Assembly (NCBI GenBank): GCA_937920255.1
Contig: CALDSL010000342.1
Coordinates: 1 to 5,380 of the forward strand
Source: an uncultured Anaerolineaceae bacterium
Lineage (GTDB): Bacteria; Chloroflexota; Anaerolineae; Anaerolineales; Anaerolineaceae
Direction of reading: 5' to 3'
DNA length: 5,380 bases
Below, piece after piece: positions 1 to 5,380 of this stretch; the stretch's first letter is position 1; every line of letters begins with the position of its first letter. The notes beneath the pieces were generated by a model. The model saw only the letters and a list, made by a program, of their open reading frames with translations, ran no database searches and was not told the origin of the DNA. The position numbers and the translations under genes were made by a program.

Positions 1-51
1 GGCCAACACCATACACTGGTATTGGATTTTTATAGGGAGAGCAGAGAATGA
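1..51 (+). CDS. Possible 3' end of an upstream gene (partial)
   Basis: From base 1 one frame stays open as GQHHTLVLDFYRESRE and stops at TGA 49-51. That stop would overlap the ATG of the first STAS gene as ATGA. The same overlap type occurs at 4144-4147, and the short peptide could be the last strand of a compact domain. Another frame is also open up to 56-58, and 16 codons are too few to prove coding. In partner-switching loci an anti-sigma kinase (HATPase domain) often sits next to STAS genes, so a kinase C-terminus is one possibility, but the sequence does not show it. This could equally be a leader region. Confidence 0.25.
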   Translation, partial: GQHHTLVLDFYRESRE

Positions 52-398
52 GCGTTAAAGTTCTCGATGCGCATGTGCGCAGCAAACCAGGGATTGCCTG
101 CATCGATTTGATGGGGGAAATATCGGCCCAGGCGGAAGATGTATTGAACCAGGCCTATGAAGAAGCGGTCGGCGCCAACCCAGGCACCATCCTGCTAAAC
201 TTTAGCGGCGTGGAATACATCAACAGTACCGGCATCGCGTTAATTCTCAACCTGCTGGTCAAAGCTGGGCGCTCGCATCGCAAACTGTATTCGTACGGCT
301 TGAGCGATCATTACCGCGAGATTTTTCGCATCACGCGGTTGTCAGACTTTATGCGCATTTTTAACGATGAGACCGCCGCTCTCGCAGCAGTCACATAA
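48..398 (+). CDS. STAS-domain anti-sigma factor antagonist (RsbV/SpoIIAA-like), copy 1
   Basis: This 116-residue protein is one STAS domain, the usual length for a stand-alone antagonist. In this family the unphosphorylated form binds an anti-sigma kinase and frees the sigma factor; a kinase phosphorylates it and a PP2C/SpoIIE phosphatase reverses this. Visible signatures are the early strand ending in GEIS (residues 23-26), the strand ILLNFSGVEYI (48-58) and the phospho-loop N59-S60-T61-G62-I63. The HYREIFRITRL segment (about 88-98) is the equivalent of the usual LFxxTGL helix. Ser60 aligns with the phosphorylated serine of the family, with Thr61 as the alternative. The residue before it is Asn, where the well-studied Bacillus proteins have Asp. 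The start at ATG 48 is supported by AGGGAGA at 34-40 with a 7-nt spacer. The protein has no signal peptide or membrane segment and is predicted cytosolic. It is a gapless paralogue of the next gene. Confidence 0.93.
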   Translation: MSVKVLDAHVRSKPGIACIDLMGEISAQAEDVLNQAYEEAVGANPGTILLNFSGVEYINSTGIALILNLLVKAGRSHRKLYSYGLSDHYREIFRITRLSDFMRIFNDETAALAAVT

Positions 399-427
399 AA
401 ACACACCTGGTTTCTGGGAGGTTACAC

Positions 428-787
428 ATGGTTGAGGCAAAGATACAGGTAAAGCCGCGCGCTCAGACGGACGGCATCGTGGTTCTGGATATCAACGGTG
501 AAATTAACGCTGCCGCCGAAAAGCCGTTAATGGACGCCTATGCTCAGGCTTCGGGCGCGGGGGTGAAGGTTTTGGCATTGAATTTTGGCGGCCTGGATTA
601 TATGAACAGCACTGGCATTGGCCTGCTGGTCACGCTGCTGATCCGCGCCACGCGCGCCAAACAGCGGCTGGTGGCCTATGGCTTGAACAACCATTACCGC
701 CAGATCTTTGAAATGACCCGCTTAAATGAGGCGATTACCATCTACGACAGTGAAGCCGAAGCGTTGGCCGCTGTTGGCTCCGCATAA
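428..787 (+). CDS. STAS-domain anti-sigma factor antagonist (RsbV/SpoIIAA-like), copy 2
   Basis: This 119-residue single STAS domain is a tandem paralogue of the preceding gene. Aligning residues 16-116 with residues 15-115 of copy 1 needs no gaps and gives 49 identities in 101 positions by hand count. Conserved blocks are GEI (24-26), LNF (51-53), N60-S61-T62-G63-I64, YGL, HYR-x-IF-x-x-TRL and a terminal ALAAV. Ser61 is the expected phosphorylation site, again preceded by Asn rather than Asp. The ATG at 428 has the best ribosome binding site of the window, GGGAGG at 416-421 with a 6-nt spacer. The gap to copy 1 is 29 nt with no hairpin, so the two are probably co-transcribed. The likely role is cytosolic partner switching, as substrate of the SpoIIE-type phosphatase encoded downstream. 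Whether the two copies share one kinase cannot be told from the sequence. Confidence 0.93.
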   Translation: MVEAKIQVKPRAQTDGIVVLDINGEINAAAEKPLMDAYAQASGAGVKVLALNFGGLDYMNSTGIGLLVTLLIRATRAKQRLVAYGLNNHYRQIFEMTRLNEAITIYDSEAEALAAVGSA

Positions 788-804
788 GCTGCGTTAGGAC
801 GACT

Positions 805-811
805 GAAGGTG
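805..811 (+). promoter_or_regulatory. Ribosome binding site supporting a TTG start
   Basis: GAAGGTG at 805-811 lies 5 nt before TTG 817. The next in-frame ATGs (838 and 856) have no comparable purine-rich site upstream. This decides in favour of the TTG start for the membrane protein. Confidence 0.6.
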
Positions 812-816
812 CAATT

Positions 817-2208
817 TTGAGAGCAAAACCCCTGCCGATGCATCGCAACCCGGTCATGTTTTCCAGCCATACCACCCTGGAAGGCTGGCAGCTTACCGCG
901 GCGCGATTTGGCTGGCTGCTGATCACCGCCTTGATCCTGGTCTTATTTATTCTGGCGGTGCCATCCGATTACGCCCAACAGTACCAGAGCGCCAGCAGTG
1001 AATTTTCCGCGGCGCTGGCCGAGCTGGGTCTCAGCCCGGTGTTTCTGGCAGCCTACCGCACCGCCATGAATCTGCTGCTGGCGGTGGCGTTCATCGCCGC
1101 CGGGATCTTCATCTTCCTGCGCAAATCTGATGACTGGATGGTGATGCTGGTTTCGCTCACCTGTAGCGCGTTTGTGGTGCTCTTCGTGCCGACCCTCGTG
1201 CGGTTGATGGACGCGCAGCCAGCCTACACTCTGCCGGTGGCGTTCGTACGCGCGTTTGGCCTGGGCGCCAGCCTGATCGTTTTCTACTATCTCTTCCCCG
1301 ATGGGCGCCTGGTGCCCGGCTGGCTCAAGCCGTTCATGTTCGTATGGATTGGGATGGTGGTGATGTGGTTCGCCTTCCCCGACGCGCCCTTCAACCTGGT
1401 GTTCCTCTACACCTGGTACAACAACCTGGCGCCTTCTTTTGTGGTGTATGCACTATGGTTTGGCAGCGGGGTGGTGGCGCAGATATACCGCTACTTCCGC
1501 GTCTCCACGGCGCTGCAGCGCCAGCAGACCAAGTGGGTGGTCTACGGCACCACCGGCGCGTTCATGGGGTTCTTTCTGTATTACCTCATCCCGGTCATCT
1601 TCCAGTCGGTGTACCAACCGGGTGTGCCGCGGCTGCTGCATATCATTATCGGCGTGCCGGTACTGCACTTGCTGATGATGATGGTGCCGGTCAGCATCGC
1701 CTTTGCCATCCTGCGCTACCGGCTGTGGGAAATTGACCTGATCATCAACCGCTCGTTGGTGTACGGCACCTTGAGCGGAATGCTGCTGGTGGTCTATTTT
1801 GCCGCGGTGGCGCTGCTGCAGATGTTCTTCCAGAGCTTTACCGGCAGCCGCCAGTCAGAAATTGTGCTGGTGTCATCCACACTGGTGACGGCCAGCCTGT
1901 TCTCGCCCCTGCGCCAGCGCATCCAGAACGTCATTGACCGGCGTTTTTACCGCAGCAAGTACGACGCCGCCCGCGCGCTGGAAGCCTTCGGTATCACCGT
2001 GCGTGATGAAGTTGACTTGAACCGCATCAGCGGCAGTCTGGTGCGTGTGATCAAAGAAACGATCCAGCCCGCCAGCATTTCGCTGTGGTTGAACACGCCC
2101 GCGCGCCCGGTGGTGGATGAACAGGTGGAAGAGCGCTCTTTCCATATCGAGCAAAAGCTGGGCGTCTCGTGGGACGAACTGCGCAACCACAACCCGAAAG
2201 GTGAGTGA
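817..2208 (+). CDS. Polytopic membrane sensor-like protein without a kinase domain
   Basis: This 463-residue integral membrane protein has about nine or ten hydrophobic segments. They lie roughly at residues 32-48, 77-101, 108-130, 141-160, 172-187, 205-224, 240-262, 273-299, 315-337 and 347-362. A cytosolic tail of about 100 residues follows. The loop QRQQTKWVVYG (234-244), the RYRLWEIDLIINRSLVYG segment (300-317) and RRFYRSKYDAARALEAF (375-391) resemble the membrane input half of certain histidine kinases (ComP-like architecture) and related Chloroflexota proteins. The tail runs through DEVDLNRISGSLVRVI to SISLWL (420-425), which looks like the linker and first helix and strand of a GAF domain. 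It then ends, and no H-box, HATPase or other output domain is present. The start is TTG 817, judged from the ribosome binding site at 805-811; ATG 838 or 856 are alternatives and would not change the membrane part. The gene stops one base before the likely start of the phosphatase gene, so it is probably the sensing partner of that enzyme. The ligand is unknown. Confidence 0.88.
   Translation: MRAKPLPMHRNPVMFSSHTTLEGWQLTAARFGWLLITALILVLFILAVPSDYAQQYQSASSEFSAALAELGLSPVFLAAYRTAMNLLLAVAFIAAGIFIFLRKSDDWMVMLVSLTCSAFVVLFVPTLVRLMDAQPAYTLPVAFVRAFGLGASLIVFYYLFPDGRLVPGWLKPFMFVWIGMVVMWFAFPDAPFNLVFLYTWYNNLAPSFVVYALWFGSGVVAQIYRYFRVSTALQRQQTKWVVYGTTGAFMGFFLYYLIPVIFQSVYQPGVPRLLHIIIGVPVLHLLMMMVPVSIAFAILRYRLWEIDLIINRSLVYGTLSGMLLVVYFAAVALLQMFFQSFTGSRQSEIVLVSSTLVTASLFSPLRQRIQNVIDRRFYRSKYDAARALEAFGITVRDEVDLNRISGSLVRVIKETIQPASISLWLNTPARPVVDEQVEERSFHIEQKLGVSWDELRNHNPKGE
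2197..2205 (+). promoter_or_regulatory. Ribosome binding site inside the end of the membrane protein gene
   Basis: AAAGGTGAG at 2197-2205 sits over the last codons of the membrane protein gene, 4 nt before GTG 2210. It supports GTG 2210 as the phosphatase start, rather than the far upstream ATG 2117, which would give a 92-nt overlap encoding an unlikely Ser/Thr-rich extension, or ATG 2222, which is too far away. GTG 2201 is in frame but lies within the site itself. Confidence 0.55.
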
Positions 2209-2209
2209 C

Positions 2210-3352
2210 GTGTTTGCGGGCATGCGAAAATGGTTGCGCGAAATCCTGATCCGTCCGTACGCCGCGCGGGTGGTTTTGGACACCGGCGGCGATTATAGCG
2301 AGCAGGAATTGCCCCAGGTGGTCATTGCGCCCACCGACCCGTTGCTGCGCTACTTTCAGGAGCGGCCAGAGGTGGTGGAAGTCAGCCGGCTGAACCTGGC
2401 ATCGCCCGGGCTGGAACTGCTTAAGCAGGCCGGCGTCAAAGTGGTTGCCCCGCTGGTGTGCCGCGGCGAAGTGGTGGGCCTGCTGCAACTCGGCGAGCGC
2501 ATGAGCGCGCAGGAGTACTCGCACGACGATTATATGCTGCTCAACAGCCTGGTTACCCAGGCCGCGCCTGCCATGCGCGTGGCGCAACTGGCCGAACAGC
2601 AAAAGGTGGAGGCGCTGGAAACCGAACGCATCCACCAGGAACTGCGCGTAGCCGGTCTCATCCAGCAGACCCTGCTGCCGCGCGAGGTGCCGCGCATTCC
2701 CGGGTGGGAGATCGCCTCGTTTTATCGCCCGGCGCGCGCGGTGGGCGGCGACTTCTTTGACTTTATTCACTATCCCGACGGGCGCATTGGGCTGGTGATC
2801 GGCGATGTGACCGACAAGGGCATGCCCGCCGCGCTATTAATGGCCACCACCCGCGCCACGCTGCGCACCATGGCGCAGCGCGCCGAAGCGCCGGGTGCGG
2901 TGCTGCGCGAGACCAACAACGCCATTTGCCCGGACGTGCCACCTTCGATGTTCGTCACCTGCCTGTACGCCATCCTCGACCCTGCGACCGGACGGTTGGT
3001 GTACGCCAACGCCGGCCACAACCTGCCGTACCGGCAGCGCGGCGGGCAGGTCTCCGAACTGCGCGCCACCGGCATGCCCTTGGGTCTGCTGCCCGAAATG
3101 GATTACGAAGAATACGAGACCGTTTTGGAGCGCGGGGAGCATTTGCTGCTGTATAGCGACGGCCTGGTGGAGGCGCACAACCCGCAGCGCGAGATGTTCG
3201 GAAACCCGCGCATGGAAGCGCTGGTGGCCGGCAGCCATGAAGATGCCAGCGCCATGATCCAGAAACTGCTCGGCGAGCTGGAACTGTTCGTCAGCAGCGA
3301 ATGGGAACAGGAAGATGATATTACCCTGGTGATGATCAGCCGGGATGAATAG
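2210..3352 (+). CDS. GAF-linked SpoIIE/PP2C-type serine phosphatase (RsbU-like)
   Basis: With GTG 2210 as start this is a 380-residue soluble protein. Residues about 25-125 look like a GAF or partial GAF domain, with VVAPLVCRGEVVGLLQLGER followed by a D-D-x-x-LLNSLVTQAAPAMRVAQL helix. A charged, heptad-like linker (about 125-158, ending in IQQTLLPRE) joins it to the catalytic domain, the usual place for signal transmission in RsbU-type enzymes. The PP2C domain (about 164-378) has a complete motif set. These are VGGDFFDF (178-185; metal ligand Asp181), GDVTDKGMPAALLMA (from 198; Asp199), MFVTCLYAILD, NAGHN (267-271), GMPLGLLP, LYSDGLVEAHN (Asp317) and EDDITLVMI (Asp369/Asp370). The enzyme should therefore be active and metal-dependent, removing phosphate from Ser-P of STAS antagonists such as the two encoded upstream. 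It follows the membrane sensor gene after a single base, which implies translational coupling. The exact start is uncertain; the family call is not. Confidence 0.93.
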   Translation: MFAGMRKWLREILIRPYAARVVLDTGGDYSEQELPQVVIAPTDPLLRYFQERPEVVEVSRLNLASPGLELLKQAGVKVVAPLVCRGEVVGLLQLGERMSAQEYSHDDYMLLNSLVTQAAPAMRVAQLAEQQKVEALETERIHQELRVAGLIQQTLLPREVPRIPGWEIASFYRPARAVGGDFFDFIHYPDGRIGLVIGDVTDKGMPAALLMATTRATLRTMAQRAEAPGAVLRETNNAICPDVPPSMFVTCLYAILDPATGRLVYANAGHNLPYRQRGGQVSELRATGMPLGLLPEMDYEEYETVLERGEHLLLYSDGLVEAHNPQREMFGNPRMEALVAGSHEDASAMIQKLLGELELFVSSEWEQEDDITLVMISRDE

Positions 3353-3367
3353 AAGGAGCAAAAACCG

Positions 3368-4147
3368 ATGACGGCCGATATTCAAAATGAGCCGCGAGAG
3401 CCGCGTGATCAGAATAGCTGGGCAAAAACCAGCGGCAAGCTGCGTGTGCATGAAACCCCCGAAGGCGCGACCAACCTCAACGTGGATGGCGCGCAGGTTA
3501 CCGGGCCGATGCAGGGCTTTGGCCAGATGTGGCAGAATACCTTCCAGGTGCATTTGCACGGCTGCAAGCTGGGGCCCAAGGAAGTGATGAAGCTGTGGAA
3601 AGAAAACTTCACCGCGCTGCAACCGGAATTTAACAAGTTCTACCCCTCGCGCCAGGGCGTCGAGCCGGGCGAGGTGATGCTGATCGACAGCACCGTTCCG
3701 GTGGTGCCTGGGACGCCTGGTTTGCTTCCGGTTGCTACAGGCGTGATGATCCTGTATTCCGATGACCAGATGTTCACCGTGATGACCCCGGAAGGCCACC
3801 CGGAGTCGGGTTGGAACACCTTCAGCACGTTCGAAGAAGATGGCGTCACGGTAGCGCAAATCCAGTCGATGACCCGCGCCACCGACCCGATCTACGAGTT
3901 CGGCCTGCGCTTTATGGGCGGCTCGCAGATGCAGGAGAAGACCTGGAAGCACGTGCTCAAATCGCTGGCCGAAATGGTAGGGGTAAACACCGAAGTAACC
4001 ATGAACAAGACGCTGATCGATTCGAGTGTACAATGGTCACAGGCCAAGAATGTTTGGAAGAACGCGGTTGTGCGAACCACATTTTATAAACTGGCGGCGC
4101 CGATCCGGTGGGTGGGTAAACGAGTCCGCAAATCTGATAAGTCATGA
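3368..4147 (+). CDS. Conserved-looking hypothetical soluble protein, 259 residues
   Basis: I do not recognise this protein with certainty. The N-terminus (1-25) is hydrophilic and probably disordered. Residues about 40-205 look like one compact alpha/beta domain, and the C-terminus (about 228-259) is a basic, partly amphipathic tail with AAPIRWVGKRVRK that could touch a membrane surface. There is no signal peptide or true membrane segment. The order of features in the core suggests a SRPBCC or DUF1990/UPF0548-like fold. They are a helix with VMKLWKENF (73-81), a PGEVMLIDS strand (100-108), an MTPEGHPESGWNTFSTF segment (139-155) and a QMQEKTWKHVLKSLAEMVG terminal helix (187-205). This is a weak, by-eye resemblance. 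The start ATG 3368 has AAGGAG at 3353-3358 with a 9-nt spacer. Its stop overlaps the start of the FAD oxidoreductase as ATGA, so it may act with that enzyme, for instance in substrate handling (inference). Confidence 0.85.
   Translation: MTADIQNEPREPRDQNSWAKTSGKLRVHETPEGATNLNVDGAQVTGPMQGFGQMWQNTFQVHLHGCKLGPKEVMKLWKENFTALQPEFNKFYPSRQGVEPGEVMLIDSTVPVVPGTPGLLPVATGVMILYSDDQMFTVMTPEGHPESGWNTFSTFEEDGVTVAQIQSMTRATDPIYEFGLRFMGGSQMQEKTWKHVLKSLAEMVGVNTEVTMNKTLIDSSVQWSQAKNVWKNAVVRTTFYKLAAPIRWVGKRVRKSDKS
4144..4147 (+). other. ATGA stop/start overlap (translational coupling)
   Basis: The TGA of the 259-residue protein (4145-4147) overlaps the ATG of the oxidoreductase (4144-4146). The 20 bases upstream hold only a weak GATAAG-like ribosome binding site. 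Re-initiation by the ribosome finishing the upstream gene is therefore the likely way the oxidoreductase is translated. Confidence 0.85.
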
Positions 4148-5380
4148 GCGTGTACGATGCAATCATTGTAGGGTCAGGCCCTAACGGGCTGTCCGCGGCG
4201 ATCACCCTGCTGGAGCAGGGCCGGTCTGTGCTGGTCATCGAGGGCAAAGATACGCCGGGCGGCGGCTTGCGCTCGGCGGAGACCACCCTCCCGGGGTTTA
4301 CCCATGATATCTGTTCGGCCATCCATCCGCTGGGGATGGCCTCGCCTTTTTTCCGCTCCCAATCCCTGGCGGAGCACGGCCTGCGCTGGATTCTTCCGCC
4401 AGCGCAGGTGGCGCACCCGCTGGATGACGGCAGCGCGGTAATTTTTGAACGCTCGCTGGACGCCACCGCGGCCAGCATGGGCCGCGACGCGGCCGCCTAC
4501 CGCCGCCTGATCGGTCCACACGTCGGAAACTGGAAGAACCTGATCGACCAGATGCTCGGGCCGCTGCGCTTTCCGCGCCGGCCGTTGCGCCTGGCGCTGT
4601 TTGGGCTGCCATCGCTGCTGCCCGCCACCATGCTTGCGCGGCTGGCATTTCGCGGCGAGCGCGCCCGCGCGGCTTTCGCCGGCATGGCCGCGCACTCCAT
4701 GCTGGCGCTCGAGACGCCCATCTCCGGCGCGTTTGGCATGATGATGAGCACCATGGCTCATGCCGTCGGCTACCCGATGGCGGAAGGCGGCTCGCAGGCC
4801 ATCGCCAATGCGCTGGTGGCGCGGGTACGCGCGCTGGGTGGCGAGATCGTCACTGGAACCCTTATTCGCGATATGAGAGATCTGCCCCAGGGTAGAAAAG
4901 TGCTGTTCGACGTGACCCCCAGGCAGTTGTTGAGCATCGCCGGCGACCGGCTGGACATTGGCTACCGCCGCAAGCTGGAAAACTACCGCTACGGGGTTGG
5001 TGTGTTCAAGGTTGACTTTGCGCTGGACGGCCCGATCCCGTGGACGGCCAAAGAGGTGTGCCGTGCCGCCACGGTACATCTGGGCGGCACGCTGGAGGAG
5101 ATCGCGGCATCGGAAAGCGCCATCTGGCGCGGCGAAAACCCGAGCCGGCCATATGTGCTGCTGGCGCAACAAAGCCTGTTCGACCCCACGCGCGCGCCGG
5201 CTGGAAAGCACACGGTATGGGCTTACTGCCACACCACCAACGGTTCGACCGAGGACATGACTTCTGCGATTGAGGACCAGATCGAGCGGTTCGCGCCCGG
5301 TTTTCGCGCGCGGATTCTCGCGCGACATACGACCAACGCGCTGGAGATGGAGCGGTATAATCCTAATTACATTGGCGGCG
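4144..5380 (+). CDS. FAD-dependent oxidoreductase, phytoene desaturase/PYROXD2-like (3' end outside window)
   Basis: The frame is open from ATG 4144 to the window edge: 412 codons plus one base with no stop. The N-terminus YDAIIVGSGPNGLSAA (4-19) is a Rossmann dinucleotide-binding motif (G10-x-G12-x-x-G15). Glu33 ends the second strand as the usual ribose ligand, and TPGGGLRSAE (37-46) matches the following FAD-contacting loop. PMAEGGSQAIANAL (211-224) is the phytoene-desaturase-type central motif, and DVTPRQLL (256-263) is a second FAD-domain element. RYGVGVFKVDFALDGPIPW (282-300), VHLGGTLEEIAASE (311-324), FDPTRAPAGKHTVWAYCH (346-363) and NPNYIGG (406-412) are typical of the bacterial NAD(P)/FAD-dependent oxidoreductases annotated as phytoene desaturase family. 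Members run to roughly 480 residues, so about 60-70 C-terminal residues including the last FAD motif are probably missing. It is a flavin redox enzyme, cytosolic or membrane-associated. The true substrate is not shown by the sequence, and carotenoid desaturation should not be assumed. Confidence 0.9.
   Translation, partial: MSVYDAIIVGSGPNGLSAAITLLEQGRSVLVIEGKDTPGGGLRSAETTLPGFTHDICSAIHPLGMASPFFRSQSLAEHGLRWILPPAQVAHPLDDGSAVIFERSLDATAASMGRDAAAYRRLIGPHVGNWKNLIDQMLGPLRFPRRPLRLALFGLPSLLPATMLARLAFRGERARAAFAGMAAHSMLALETPISGAFGMMMSTMAHAVGYPMAEGGSQAIANALVARVRALGGEIVTGTLIRDMRDLPQGRKVLFDVTPRQLLSIAGDRLDIGYRRKLENYRYGVGVFKVDFALDGPIPWTAKEVCRAATVHLGGTLEEIAASESAIWRGENPSRPYVLLAQQSLFDPTRAPAGKHTVWAYCHTTNGSTEDMTSAIEDQIERFAPGFRARILARHTTNALEMERYNPNYIGG

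Noticed and set aside
20..36. Possible promoter -10 element (TATTGGATTTTTATAGG region)
   Set aside because: It is AT-rich, but there is no convincing -35 at the right spacing, and the region may be the end of an upstream coding sequence.
399..427. Terminator or attenuator between the two STAS genes
   Set aside because: The 29-nt gap has no inverted repeat or T-run, only a strong ribosome binding site. The 788-816 gap likewise has no hairpin.
2117..2209. N-terminal extension of the phosphatase to ATG 2117
   Set aside because: The extra 31 residues are an out-of-frame reading of the membrane protein tail and look unlike protein domain sequence. A good ribosome binding site points to GTG 2210 instead.
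2200..2225. Sequencing frameshift joining the sensor and phosphatase genes into one
   Set aside because: The junction has a proper stop, a ribosome binding site and a start codon one base later, which suits two coupled genes. A frameshift cannot be fully excluded without reads, but nothing such as a homopolymer run suggests one.
2051..2770. 239-codon ORF on the minus strand across the sensor/phosphatase junction
   Set aside because: Low-complexity, His- and Arg-rich translation antisense to two well-supported genes, with no domain signature.
2837..4033. 398-codon ORF on the minus strand
   Set aside because: It spans the 3' part of the phosphatase gene and most of the 259-residue protein gene, is rich in His, Gln and Arg with no recognisable motif, and is explained by the GC-rich third codon positions of the + strand genes.
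4174..5328. 384-codon ORF on the minus strand
   Set aside because: It lies entirely antisense to the oxidoreductase, whose + strand frame has clear family motifs throughout. Its composition (Arg, Gln, Ala, His rich) is that of a shadow ORF.

Overview
The window looks like bacterial chromosome, most likely from a Chloroflexota (Anaerolineae-like) genome. This assignment is an inference from protein style: the multi-spanning sensor with its RRFYRSKYDAARALEAF segment, the GAF-SpoIIE phosphatase and the tandem STAS proteins all resemble what I know from that phylum. No rRNA or tRNA is present to confirm it. Coding density is very high and every convincing gene is on the + strand.

Layout: a possible tail of an upstream gene (1-51, weak). 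Then come two tandem paralogous STAS-domain anti-sigma-factor antagonists (48-398 and 428-787). A polytopic membrane sensor-like protein with no kinase domain follows (817-2208, TTG start). One base later begins a GAF-SpoIIE/PP2C serine phosphatase (best start GTG 2210, end 3352). After a 15-nt gap there is an unrecognised 259-residue soluble protein (3368-4147). It overlaps by ATGA with an FAD-dependent oxidoreductase of the phytoene desaturase/PYROXD2-like group (4144 to beyond the window edge). That last gene is open for 412 codons and is cut by the end of the window.

The first four genes make sense as a partner-switching signalling module. The membrane protein would be the sensing element, and the GAF-SpoIIE protein would dephosphorylate the STAS antagonists on the serine of their shared NSTGI motif. 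The free STAS proteins would then sequester an anti-sigma kinase. No HATPase/RsbW-like kinase and no sigma factor is seen here; they may lie upstream or elsewhere. The last two genes are translationally coupled and probably form a separate functional pair on the same transcript, acting on a hydrophobic or isoprenoid-like substrate.

Gaps between genes are at most 29 nt. I see no terminator, repeat, insertion sequence, CRISPR array or RNA gene. No stretch longer than 300 bases lacks a gene.
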